Shown here piece by piece: positions 45,393-55,283 of a stretch of DNA of 64,000 bases. The number at the start of each line of letters is the position of its first letter. The first letter of the stretch is position 1. The stretch covers positions 4,500,539-4,564,538 of the forward strand of contig NC_087070.1 in assembly GCF_963678635.1 (NCBI RefSeq), given 5' to 3'. The stretch comes from Symsagittifera roscoffensis. Lineage: Eukaryota; Xenacoelomorpha; Acoela; Convolutidae. The translations under genes were made by a program, and so were the position numbers. Below the pieces are notes generated by a model, which was given only the letters and a program-made list of their open reading frames with translations, was not told where the DNA came from and did not search any database.

Positions 45393-48300
45393 TGTTTGGG
45401 CGCCTGATTTCTCAATCCATCTGGCTTCTTTTTCTGCGATGGCCTGCTCTAACTGTCTCATTCTCTCCAACTTCTGAATCCGCTCTTTTTTCCGTATTTC
45501 TTTGATTCTTTTATTTTCTCTAATGGCTTTTTCATGTCGTCTCATATTTCTTTTGTTTGCCATCCTTATTTTGTTCATCTTTTTCCTAGTTTTTCTCATC
45601 ATCTTTCGATGGTATTTTATTTTAGCTTCATTTATAGCACTGATTGTTTGCAAGTGGTTCACTCTTTCATTCTCTACAATTTGGTTTGCTCTCGCTTCTC
45701 GAATCTTTTCGACTTTCGCCCGCTCTGACCTTTCGATTCCTTTCAATCTGGCTTTCTCTAATCTTCTCATTTCTTTTTGTCTGGCTTCTTCTTCGCTCTT
45801 TTTCAGCGCTGCTTTCTGTATCTTTTTCAATTCTTCTAGAAGCGCTTTGTCTATCGCCCACTCTTCGTCATCCGAAGCTGTTTCGTTTACTTTTTTATCT
45901 TCATGACTTTTTTCATTACCTAGATCCAAAGCGTTTCTCTTTTCTTCTTCACTTTTTTTCTTTTCTAATTCGCTCCTTTTCATTGCTTTCTCTCCTATTT
46001 CTCTAGCTTTCTGGCTTCTCTTTTTTTCTTCTTCACTTCTTTTCTTTGCTTCCTCGCTTCTATTCATTGCTTTTTTGCTTTCAATTAAAAATTTTTTGCT
46101 TCTTTCCTTCTCATTTTCGCTTATTTGCTTTTCTTTCTTGCTTTTTTTCTTTTCTTCCTTGCTTCTCTCCTTTGCTTCTTTACTTTTTTCGATTAATTTT
46201 TCGCTTCTCTGATTTGCTTTCTGGTTTCTCTTTTTTCCTTCTTCGCCGCTCGTTTTTGCTTTCTGGCTTTTCCAATTTTCTTCGAGGCTTTTCTCTTTTG
46301 CTTCAACGCTCATCTTCATCGCTGTCTCGCTTCTTTTCTCTGCTTTCTTGCTTCTTTTCTTTGCTTCTTCGCTTCTCTTCTGTGCTTCCTCGCTTCTTTT
46401 TTTTTCTTCCTCGCTTCTTTTTTCTTCTTGTTCGCTTCTCTTCTTTGCTACATCGCTTATTTTCATTGCTTCCGCGCCAATTTTCTTTGCCTCCTCGCTT
46501 CTCTTATTTGCTTCCTCGCTTCGCATTTTTGCTTCTTCGCTTATCAAGTAATCTTTTGAACTTAGGTTCTCTTGCTCTTCACTTTTGTTCTTTTCTTGCG
46601 TCGATTTCTCGTTTTTATTCTTTTCTTCTTCGCTAAATTCTTCTGGCTTTCCGTCTTCAGCTAAAAATTCTTTGCTTTTCTGTTTTTCCTCTTCTTTTTT
46701 TCGTTTTTCTTCTTCAATATTTTTGTTCTCTTCTTCCTTCTTCATTGTTTTCTCGTTTCTCTTTTCTTCTCCACTTAGCTTTTTTGTTTCCCCGCTAATC
46801 TTCTTTGATTCATTTGTTCTTTTCTTTTCCTCTTCGCTCCCTTTCTTTTCTTCTTCGTTCTTCTTCTTCGCTTCTTTCTTTCTCTTCTTTTCTGCTTCAG
46901 TTCTTTTTTCTTCTTCGCGTCGTTTCTCAGCTTCATCGTATTCCTCCTTCACTTCTTCCTTTCTCTTCTTCTCTATTTCTTTTCTTTTATTTTCTTCCTC
47001 AAATCTTTTCTTTTCGTCCTCGCTTTTCTTCTTTACTTCTTCCTCTCTCTTCTTTTCTGCTTCCGTTCTTTTTTCTTCTTCGCGTCGTTTCTCAGCTTCA
47101 TCGTTTTCTTCCTTCACTTCTTCCTTTCTCTTCTTTTCTATTTCTTTTCTTTTATTTTCTTCCTCAAACCTTTTCTTTTCTTCCTCGCTTTTCTTCTTTA
47201 CTTCTTCCTCTTTCTTCTTTTCTGCTGCAGTTCTTTTTTCTTCTTCGCGTCGTTTCTCAGCTTCATCGTTTTCCTCCTTCACTTCTTCCTTTCTCTTCTT
47301 TTCTATTTCTTTTCTTTTATTTTCTTCCTCAAATCTTTTCTTTTCTTCCTCGCTTTTCTTCTTTACTTCTTCCTTTCTCTTCTTTTCTGCTTCAGTTTTT
47401 TTTTCTTCTTCGCGTCGTTTCTCAGCTTCATCGTTTTCCTCCTTCACTTCTTCCTTTCTCTTCTTTTCTATTTCTTTTCTTTTATTTTCTTCCTCAAACC
47501 TTTTCTTTTCTTCCTCGCTTTTCTTCTTTACTTCTTCCTTTTTCTTCTTTTCTATTTCTTTTCTTTTATTTTCTTCCTCAAATCTTTTCTTTTCTTCCTC
47601 GCGTTTCTTCTTTACTTCTTCCTCTTTCTTCTTTTCTTCTTTGTTCTTCTTCTTTGCATCTTCCTTATTCTTCTTTTCTGCTTCACTTCTTTGTTCTTCT
47701 TCGTCTCTTCTGTTCTTTGCTTCCTCGCTTTTCTTCTTTACTTCTTCCTCTCTCTTCTTTTCTGCTTCACTTAGCTTTTTTATTTCATTTTTTGTTTTCT
47801 TTTTCTCTTCGTTCCTCTTCCTTCCTTCCTCGTTCTTCTTCTTCGCTTCTTCCTTTCTCTTCTTTTCTGCTTCCTCATAAATCTTTTTTAATTCATTTTT
47901 TCTTTTCTTTTTCTCTTCGTTCCTCTTCCTTCCTTCCTCGTTCTTCTTCTTCGCTTCTTCCTTTCTCTTCTTTTCTGCTTCACTTATTTTCTTTTCTTCC
48001 TCGCTTCTCTTCTTTTCTTCTTCGCTTCTCTTTGCTGCTTCTGCTTTTGTTTTTGCTTCATCTGAACTATCTGTTTTCACGTTCAACTCGTTGCCATTTT
48101 TTCTTATCGATGTTTCTCCTTGTTTTTTATTCGCCACGCTTTCCTTTTGGCGATCGGTTGTTTTGTGTTGTGCCATTATCTCAGTCATTATGCTTTTTTC
48201 TTCGTTTGAGGTTTTTTCACCTAATTGTGTCCCTTCTTTTTCACCCAAACCATCTTCTGAACCCGCCATTGACTTTCCTTTTACTTCTTGCAAGGTTTTC

Positions 48301-48566
48301 TTCTCGTCATTGGTAAGCTCTTCGCATATCCATTTTTGATCTTTGCAGATAACATTATGCTTGAACCAATCGAACGAAATTGTTGGACTTCGATGGTCAA
48401 GGTACCGTACGTATATTATTCCACCGTCTGTTCTATCAACATTGTTTATCATTAGGAAGAATTCGGAAAATGGACTCTTTGGACCGTCCCACTGGATCTT
48501 TAATGGACCCTTTCCAAACCCAATCTCAACTATTAAGTTCATACAGAGTGCTGGAACGTGAAACGC
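45393..48566 (-). CDS. large exon: Lys/Glu-rich coiled-coil repeat protein
   Basis: A single uninterrupted frame of ~1,058 codons on the minus strand. The 5' limit is a good acceptor (TATTTTGTTTCAG|GCGTTT, phase 0), so the methionine-less start is an exon border. The 3' limit is probably the consensus donor ACA|GTAAGT at 45,393; if unspliced, the frame runs on to TAA at 45,339. Residues 1-90 look globular (e.g. FDWFKHNVICKDQKWICEEL) and match nothing I recognise. About 100-175 is polar. About 175-900 is charged K/E/R heptad-like sequence (EEKKRSEEEKKR, EAEKKRKEE) predicted to form long coiled coils or single alpha-helices. The final ~150 residues are basic (KMMRKTRKKMNKIRMANKR). It could be a cytoskeletal or nuclear scaffold protein. 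Long antisense frames of up to 503 codons are shadows of this purine-rich strand. Confidence 0.85.
46870..47540 (-). repeat. 165-bp in-frame coding tandem repeat, four copies
   Basis: On the plus strand the anchor CGCGTCGTTTCTCAGCTTC starts at 46,916, 47,081, 47,246 and 47,411, exactly 165 bp apart. Each unit encodes 55 residues beginning near KKRFEEENKRKEIEKKRKEE and ending near EKRREEEKRTEAEKK. A shortened related unit follows at 47,540-47,640. Because 165 is a multiple of three, copy-number change keeps the frame. Confidence 0.9.
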
Positions 48567-48840
48567 CTGAAACAAAATAGGAAATATTCAGCGAACTGGA
48601 AATCATCAATTCTCTTTTAATGGTTTTTAAACAGAAATAAACCGGCAACAGTTTTGATTAAACCGCCATAAAAAGGTTAAACTATATTTCTGCATTGATG
48701 TATTTTTCATCATTTCTATGAACTATATGAACAAACTTTGTTCTTAAATTAGAGTTAAATTACGAGTATTGTAACGACTATTTTAGCTGATCCCCAGTTG
48801 AACAAAAATGCCAATCAAACATTTTTTATATATATAAAAC

Positions 48841-48943
48841 TGCTAGTAGTCATACAATTTCCATGCAATTTCATGAGAACAGAAAATTGCATGAAAGGTC
48901 TATTATTCGTGATTTTTCATAGAGGGTAGTTGTATGACTAGCA
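48841..48943. repeat. small inverted repeat (103 bp)
   Basis: TGCTAGTAGTCATACAA (48,841) pairs with TTGTATGACTAGCA (48,930). Inner arms CATGCAATTT and AAATTGCATG also pair. Probably a miniature foldback element lying between two minus-strand exons. Confidence 0.7.
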
Positions 48944-48986
48944 TTTTTTCCATCGACTTTGTGTACGGAATTGTATGATTCGCGTG

Positions 48987-49189
48987 TTAGGTCCATGGAT
49001 GTTTATCTGAGCCAGGCTTGTTGTTAAAGTCGTATTTGACCTTGATGTAGTTGAGTTGTTTGTTTTGGGAGGAGTAGTCAGTCAGTTGGTCCATGTAGAG
49101 AAAGGGGGACACACCCTGGTCCTGGAGTCCGTGCTGCAGGTATCTCTTCACCTGTCCGATGCAACATCCACCTCCAAACAGATAGTGTT
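48987..49189 (-). CDS. candidate exon, unknown conserved-looking product
   Basis: On the minus strand a pyrimidine-rich acceptor (TTTCTGTTTCTATTTGAAATCAG) is followed by 67 codons ending in TAA. The composition is clearly GC-richer than its surroundings, with C/G-ending codons (CTG CAG CAC, CAG GAC CAG), and the translation (GGGCCIGQVKRYLQHGLQDQ...) looks like real protein. I do not recognise the family. Either this is the last exon of an upstream gene, or it uses a donor (AAG|GTCAAA, phase 0) to join the large exon at 48,566; the donor is weak. The retrotransposon begins within ~50-100 bp upstream, so further exons may have been separated by it. Confidence 0.55.
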
Positions 49190-49239
49190 CTGATTTCAAA
49201 TAGAAACAGAAACATGAATTATTTTATTGCATTCACAAA

Positions 49240-49856
49240 GTGTGACGCCGCCGCCACCACAAAAGAAATATGTTTTTATTCCTTTGCAAAAGGAAGGGAA
49301 ATGCTATTGGAATAATTCGTATAACGTTTTAAGCATTGAGAAATAAAACGACTATTCTCGTTCAATGCGAATAATAACGATTCCTCTCGTAAAATACGAG
49401 CATACGAAACATTCTTCTCGTAAAATACGAATGCCCGAATAGAGAATACGAAGTTAAGAAGTAACTTCTCATTTGATACGAAAAGTGGTACGATTTCCCA
49501 TCTGAGTATAAATAGAAGCTCAAAACTACGGGAATTCATTCCCAACTATTTCTCTTCTAACACCAACAACTCCCAACAATATCTCTTCTAACACCAACAC
49601 CACTCTCTTCAACCACCCCAACCATTCTCTGAAATAATATCCATTCTCAGTAAAAATATTTCTAATCTCACCATTAAAATAAATATTGAGTCAAAAGGCA
49701 ACTTGCTGTAAATTCATACTCTTTTCAACTTCTTTTCTAATAAAATTTTTCTCAGCGAATTTTAGATTTATCTTCTAAGTTAAAAAGTAGAAAGGACCCT
49801 TTATTCCTAGCAAGCGTTTTATTCGGCGCACATAGTGTTGCTAGCTCGGAATAAAT
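49240..49856 (+). mobile_element. putative 5' LTR of retrotransposon copy 1
   Basis: The region upstream of the primer-binding-like site has promoter features: TATAAATA at 49,507-49,514, then a C/A-rich stretch and AATAAA-type signals at ~49,679 and 49,740. A block with repeated CTCGTAAAATACGA lies at 49,388-49,435. The exact start is unknown because no matching 3' LTR was found after 57,217, so the LTR call is inference from position. Confidence 0.5.
49507..49514 (+). promoter_or_regulatory. TATA box in putative LTR
   Basis: TATAAATA in the context GAGTATAAATAGAAGC, ~570 bp upstream of the gag ATG. This is the expected place for U3/R transcription start at roughly 49,535-49,540. Confidence 0.55.
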
Positions 49857-49874
49857 TGGTGCGACCAGTGAGGC
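49857..49874 (+). other. putative primer-binding site
   Basis: TGGTGCGACCAGTGAGGC starts with TGG, the complement of a tRNA CCA end, and is placed as expected between LTR and gag. The primer tRNA is not identified. Confidence 0.4.
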
Positions 49875-50075
49875 ACACCTTCTCAAAATTCGCTAAAATT
49901 GCTAAAGTCTCAAAAAGAGATAAAAAGCAAAGATTCCAATTCTCAAACTGGAGAATTGTGAAATTTCTCTTAAAAATAAAGAGAAGTAATAAATTTCCAA
50001 ATCAGAAATTTAAGTTTTCTAAGCAAATTTATAAACTTTTCTATCGTTCTTTTTAAGTTTTAAGCTAAATATAAA

Positions 50076-51479
50076 ATGGCTGATACCCCAATATCCCGTC
50101 CCAACTTGTCTTTAATGACATTTTCGGGAAATGATCCGAACCAAAATGCTACAGCATTTTGGAAAACAGTTGAAAACAAAATTCGTTTCTCATTAGGTCA
50201 AAGACCTAATGATGGCGACGCACGACGCAGCTATGATAGCAGACAACGATCCCTATTCGGATCATTGTTAACTGATACATCTCTTGAACGGTTCAATGAT
50301 AATGTAAACAATGCTACCACATGGGCACAACTCAAAGATCTCTTCCTAAATAGATTCACTGACGGACGAGATCAATTCAAACATAGAATTGATGTTGAAA
50401 ATGCAGCTCGCCAAGATGGCGAATTAATAAAAAATTACTTCCACAGAATCAAATCTTCTGTAGATAGAGGATGGCCCGAAAATATTGATGAAGCAGTCCA
50501 TGCTGATGAAGATGCTCAAAATGCTGAGAGAATTATACAAACCAGACAAAGAAGTCAAAAATATATTGATTTCTTAATTAAGGGACTAAGACATCTAACC
50601 CTTAAACAAAAAGCTCATGAATACATGATAGAGCATCCAAATGCCAATTGGGATCAATTCACAAATCATGTAATCACTAAGGATCTAGCATTCATTGTTG
50701 CTACTGATCCAGCTAATAAGTCAACAACGGATAAAATGACTTCATTAGAAACTAAAATTAAAGAACTAACCAAATTTATCAAGAATCAAAAAGTTAGTGC
50801 AATCAATGATCAGAATTCATTTCAACGACGTCACCCTGACATCAAGGGAAGACCTAATAGTACACAATTCTGCGAATATTGCAGAATCAATGGACATTCT
50901 ATATCTAGATGTTCAAAAAAGCAAGTTTAGGACGAAATAAATAAGTTGCGAAAAGAGCTCACAACAAAAAATGAACGAAGAGTTTCATTTGAAACCGATT
51001 TAAAACAAAATCGAAGACCAAATAACTTCCCTAACCAGAATAACCCTAACCCAAGCAACCGGTTTTGGGATAACCAAAACAGGATTACTAACAATTCAAA
51101 CACTAACCAAATTAACTATGGCATTCGCCATAATTATAACAACAACGGAAACAATTTCCAAAAGGCTAATGCACAATCGTCATTCAAATCCAAAAGTCCC
51201 CAAATCTATGACCATAGGTATCCCAGAGAAAACAATTTCAGAGAAAATGAACAAGTTGTTAAACAGTTCTACGACCAAGAAAATAGGCAATTCAATAGTA
51301 ATCCTAGGGGTCGACCATATAACACTGGAAGCTATAATAGCAAAAACAGTCAAGACTCAACGCGATCTCAATTACCAAATTTTAGATCGAATCAGATACA
51401 GTCTGGAACCACCCACTGGGTTGAGGAAGAAGTCAATTACTGTGACGCAATCACTGATTTCTTTCCTTTAAACTATTAA
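50076..51479 (+). pseudogene. gag: gag, split by one in-frame TAG
   Basis: The ATG at 50,076 opens 284 codons with a capsid-like helical region and a C-terminal zinc knuckle, C-x2-C-x4-H-x4-C (CEYCRINGHSISRC). After a TAG (50,928-50,930) the same frame stays open for another 183 codons: a short charged helix, then an Asn/Gln-rich tail, ending at TAA 51,477. Because the downstream half is still open, the TAG is either recent or read through; the context (GTT TAG GAC) is not a classical readthrough signal. The copy 2 gag tail (58,077-58,516) lacks this position, so it cannot decide. The frameshift site lies two codons before the end. Confidence 0.85.
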
Positions 51480-51556
51480 AGTCTCCGAAACCAAGCGATG
51501 ATAGTAATCCTAAATCAAGGATATATCTTAGCTTATATCATTTTGCCACCGGAGAC
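51467..51556 (+). promoter_or_regulatory. -1 programmed ribosomal frameshift cassette (gag to pol)
   Basis: In gag frame the heptamer T TTA AAC (51,467-51,473) sits two codons upstream of the gag stop. It is a canonical X XXY YYZ slippery site. A -1 slip leads exactly into the protease frame, which stays open through the DPGS active site. A 7-nt spacer follows, then GTCTCCG (51,481-51,487), which pairs perfectly with CGGAGAC (51,550-51,556), forming a stem with a long loop suited to a pseudoknot. The same heptamer and both stem strands are present in copy 2 (58,504-58,593). Confidence 0.8.
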
Positions 51557-51904
51557 AAAAATAATAATAGTGGACTCGAAATGGAATTCATGGTTGACCC
51601 AGGATCGACTTGTAGTATCATAAACTACCCAACTTTTCGCGAATTGGAAAAACTAGGTCAGAAAATGACAATATACCGATTCAAAATTAAAGCAAAGACT
51701 TATAATGGATCTGATATACGTATGTTTGGCCATACATCTATTCAATCTTCTTTCGACACTGATGGAAAGTATCCATCTTACCACAAAGTGTGGATAACTG
51801 AAGAAAAGACTGCTAATCTATTAGGAGTAGACTTTTGTCATCTCTTCTTAAAAGCTCTTTACTTTGATATCCCCGCAGTCGAGCTAAAATCAAAGGAGGT
51901 GTAA
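51480..51904 (+). CDS. retroviral-type aspartic protease domain of pol
   Basis: In the -1 frame relative to gag. The active-site segment is MVDPGSTCSII; the usual D-T/S-G is D-P-G here. A C-terminal LLGVDFC corresponds to the conserved hydrophobic-hydrophobic-G-x-D block. It processes Gag and Pol in functional elements. The frame ends at TAA (51,902) just after the domain. Copy 2 has the same DPGS, so the Pro is ancestral to both and not a new mutation here. Confidence 0.8.
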
Positions 51905-52088
51905 TATCCTATTTATGAATAACGATTAAGAATATCCTAATGTTTCAAAAATTGTCTCAATTAACTTGTAAGAACCCCTGTTCATTCCAGCACGCTCTAC
52001 ATACTTATACAAACACTCGGCTGAACCAAATTCAAACTTCGAAAAAGGGACTACTTTTCTGCCTCATAAAAATACAACCAAAATCGAA

Positions 52089-52800
52089 TTGGCTTTCATA
52101 AATACAGTTTGTACTCAAATTGAACAGATCCTACCTATCCTAATTGATAATCAGAAAGATCATCCCGTCACACTAAACAAGTGTGTACTAGGTTATGCAT
52201 TAACTGATATTAAAGGATACGAGGATAAAATATTTGCTATCCACGATTGTGATGAGTTCACAACGAGAATTTTAAACGAAGGCTCGGAATTCGATAGCTT
52301 TTTCATGCTGAATACCGTTATCAATACTACAAAGGAAAGCAATACCCAATTATCCGGCCCCTGTCTACAATATGTAGACTTCAAGAAAAAATCCATATTT
52401 GAATCGAATATGCCCATTGCCCATACAATCTCTGCAGTTAGAGCAATGAAAAAAGGGTTTGCTGAATCAATTTGCAAAGGTATCCTGAGTTACGACACTT
52501 TTGTAATTCAATACATGCTAACATTAACGATATTCTCATCTTCACTGATCCAAAATCTGGACAAATCATATATAACCTCATTACCAAACAGAGGTACTTT
52601 CAAAAACCAACTTAAGACGCTATATTTAACAACTTGTCCGAAATGAAATATCATGCTCTAGCAAATAACATTCGATCTGTCGCAATGCCCAAAATCGCTT
52701 GTGGCTTAGATAAAATGAATTGGGAAGAAGTTTACAAAATCATTGTCGATGTATTCCAACATTCTGGAATTACTATATTTGTCTATGTTTCAGGACAAGA
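52089..52800 (+). pseudogene. TARG1/OARD1-like macrodomain in pol
   Basis: A macrodomain fold signature spans about 52,360-52,800 between protease and RT. It includes PIAHTIS near the N-terminus, then (after a frame break at ~52,480) NLITKQR..QKPT, and SVAMPKIACGLDKMNW followed by a helix and a TIFVY strand. In TARG1 (OARD1) the catalytic Lys84 lies in an LITK motif and Asp125 in a GCGLD motif; both residues are present here (LITK, ACGLD). The known family function is removal of ADP-ribose from Glu/Asp or of O-acetyl-ADP-ribose. This copy is broken by a frameshift shared with copy 2 and by its own TAA at 52,612. The 90 codons before it (52,089-52,355) are of unknown function. Confidence 0.8.
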
Positions 52801-54079
52801 AATCAAGGACATGCCTGCCCTTGAAGTGTTTGATACAGAAATTGTATCAGAAATATTTGAACAAATTGTTTCAGATATAGTCAAAGTATGCAAAAATGAA
52901 AAAGAAATAGCAACCGACTTTTCTAATGATGCAAAGAACCTTTGCAGGCCTCCCCTGAAAGAACAATTTAAAAATTACCGAAACAAAGAACAATATGATC
53001 GGCTAATTGCCTTTCTAGTCAACAAAACGTTTATCCAATACTCCTCAATTGATAAAGACAATAGTAGTACTTTGAAAAGAAATTGAAACTACTATTAAAT
53101 TCTTATCTGACTTCGATTTCTCACAAAGTGATATATCGGATGATGAGTTTGCAGATCTAATTCAAATGTTGATAGAGGATCAAGATGTTTATTCTTATCA
53201 CAAATATGATATTGGAAAAACAAAACATAAATTCCATATACCACTCAAAAAGGACGCAACATTCAAAAAGCAACGACCTAGTAAAATCCCAGTCCATCTA
53301 AGGTATAGATTGGACAAATTAAAGGATGAACTAATCCAAGCAGGCATAGTCAGAGAACTAAATGAAAAAAATGATATGAACTCATGGTTCGTAAACCCAG
53401 TCATCATTCTTCCAAAAAAAGACTATGTTAAGTTGGTCTTGGATGCTAGGTATCTAAACTCAATCACAGATAATAGCAATTGTAGTTGGCCATTAGAACC
53501 ACTACAAGTTCTCATGACCAGAATAAACGGATCATACTTCACAAGTGGTGATCTCTCTTGCGCCTACCATCAAGTACCTCTAAGAGATGAGGCCCAGAAA
53601 ATAACAAGCTTTATCGTAGGTGGTAGACAATATACCTACCAAGTTGGTTTCTATGGCTTGAAGCCCCTACCAAATTTTTTCAGTAAATTAATGAGATATG
53701 CCTTCGGACCCTCATTAAAGAAAAAAAAGCAATTATTTACATAGACGACACTCTGTTACAGAGTCAAAATAAAAATGAAATGTTTGACACAATTCGAGAA
53801 TATCATTCTCTTCTACGGAAAGCTAACTTAAAAGCTGCCCCTGACAAAACTTTTTTCTTCCTAAGAAAAGTTAAATTTCTAGGCCATGTTGTCTCTAAAG
53901 ATGGTCTTTCCCCAATTGCTTCAAGAATTGATGATATAAAGAAAATGAAATCCCCTGAATCAAAAACAGAAGTTCTAGGAGTATTAGGTGTCATGGGATT
54001 CTACAGCACATACATCATCAATTTTCACATAGACGCAAAGTGTCTATATGAACTGGTAAACAGTAACGATAAGTTTTAA
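52801..54079 (+). pseudogene. reverse transcriptase region of pol
   Basis: A helical linker (52,801-53,160) leads to RT (about 53,165-54,079). Visible motifs are the fingers block PVIILPKKDYVKLVLDARYL, motif A FTSGDLSCAYHQVPL with its Asp, a motif B-like GFYGLKPLPNFF, and motif C YIDD. A one-base loss in an A8 tract (53,721-53,728) puts YIDD in the -1 frame. An extra base at 53,076-53,086 breaks the linker, and TAA at 54,076 ends the thumb/connection part. Inactive as it stands. Confidence 0.85.
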
Positions 54080-54560
54080 TGGCTACCATGCCATGAAGAG
54101 GTTTTTCAACAACTGAAAAACAAATTCTGTCATGATATTTCAAATGCCATACCTAATGTATACTACCCATTCCACATTCATGCCGACTCCTCAAATGTAG
54201 GAACCGGGTGTTCACTCATCCAAGACTTTCCTGAGGGGAAACGAATTGTTTCTGCCACATCTAGAGTCTTTGATAAGGCCGAGCAGAAAATGTCTACTCA
54301 ACATCGTGAACTATGTGGAATAATATCTGCTTTGCAAACCTATGAATTCTACATTATAGGATCACACTTTTTCTCTATACCTATATTGTGACAACAGAGC
54401 TATTCTCTTCTTATGGCCCAGAAAAGGACAACTTTTGCATAGATTTTACAAATATCAAGTCGTATTGACAAAATTCAACAATTTGAAAATAATCTATACC
54501 CCAGGTTCAAACCTAGCCTTTCCTGACTTATTGAGCCGAAATTTGACCATCGCTGATATC
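54080..54560 (+). pseudogene. RNase H region of pol
   Basis: Contains FHIHADSSNVGTGCSLIQ (first catalytic Asp), a STQHRELCGI block with the catalytic Glu, and a terminal YTPGSNLAFPDLLSRN, corresponding to the usual PG..N..AD.LSR end. A frame break near 54,385 (before TGTGACAAC) splits it. The same break is visible in copy 3. Confidence 0.8.
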
Positions 54561-55283
54561 AAAAAATATCAACTCGAACACAAAACCATTCCGAATGATA
54601 TAAAACTCATCCTAGACAATGGAGAACAAATATGTTATTCAGTACTCCACAAAGATGATAATAACATATTTCAAAACGATTGCTATCCCGTCAATGCTCA
54701 AGTGCAAGGCGCAAAAAAGAAATTAATCAACATAAGTGACAGAGGAGACTTCAGCATTGAAGATGCCCCAGAATATTTTGCAGAATCTTGTAGTGGGATT
54801 CAAATTATAACAGTTTTCTTCCAATTTGGCAAACAAATCAACCAAATCAAACGACTATCTATACCAGATATAAACAATGAAAACATTTATGAAGAAATAC
54901 CAGTTGAAATATCTGCACTTGATGATCCTTTGGAAAATTCAGAATGGATTGACTTAGATGAAGGCAATGTTGAGAACAACCTTCTCAACGATCTGGTTAA
55001 AGCAAAAACTGAGTTTGCTACCAAAACAAGGTCTTTGAAATTAAATGAACCTCTAAGTCTCCAATCTGAAGAGAAAAAATCAGATTCTCTTGAACTAATA
55101 GCAAAAATTACCGACTTTGCTAAAGAAGCAAATTTAGATGTTGAAACAGTTATGCAAGAGCAGTGTAACGATACTGTAGTCATAGACATCAAAAATTGCA
55201 TAAAACAAAACGAAAAGCCAGAAAGAAACAAAAAAATCCTTACCGCGAAGAAAAGGATTAAAAGCTTATATCAGGCAATTTGA
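54561..55283 (+). CDS. pol linker between RNase H and integrase
   Basis: About 240 acidic codons after the LLSRN motif, ending in TGA at 55,281. No known domain is recognised; the centre is Glu/Asp-rich and the last 40 residues are Lys-rich. The frame is intact in copies 1 and 2: across the 282-codon frame starting at 54,435, about four residues differ. Copy 3 has an early stop. The length is unusual, since Ty3/gypsy elements often have a shorter segment here. Confidence 0.6.
   Translation, partial: KKYQLEHKTIPNDIKLILDNGEQICYSVLHKDDNNIFQNDCYPVNAQVQGAKKKLINISDRGDFSIEDAPEYFAESCSGIQIITVFFQFGKQINQIKRLSIPDINNENIYEEIPVEISALDDPLENSEWIDLDEGNVENNLLNDLVKAKTEFATKTRSLKLNEPLSLQSEEKKSDSLELIAKITDFAKEANLDVETVMQEQCNDTVVIDIKNCIKQNEKPERNKKILTAKKRIKSLYQAI

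Noticed and set aside
46585-48316. Long plus-strand frames (431 and 503 codons) rich in Ser, Phe and Leu
   Set aside because: Antisense shadows of the purine-rich minus-strand coiled-coil exon, which has the splice sites and the sensible protein composition.
53721-53729. A AAA AAG before YIDD as a second programmed -1 frameshift site
   Set aside because: It fits the slippery pattern and restores the YIDD frame, but a frameshift inside the RT palm would be very unusual, and the gag-pol cassette already supplies the shift. A one-base loss (or sequencing error) in an A9 tract is simpler.
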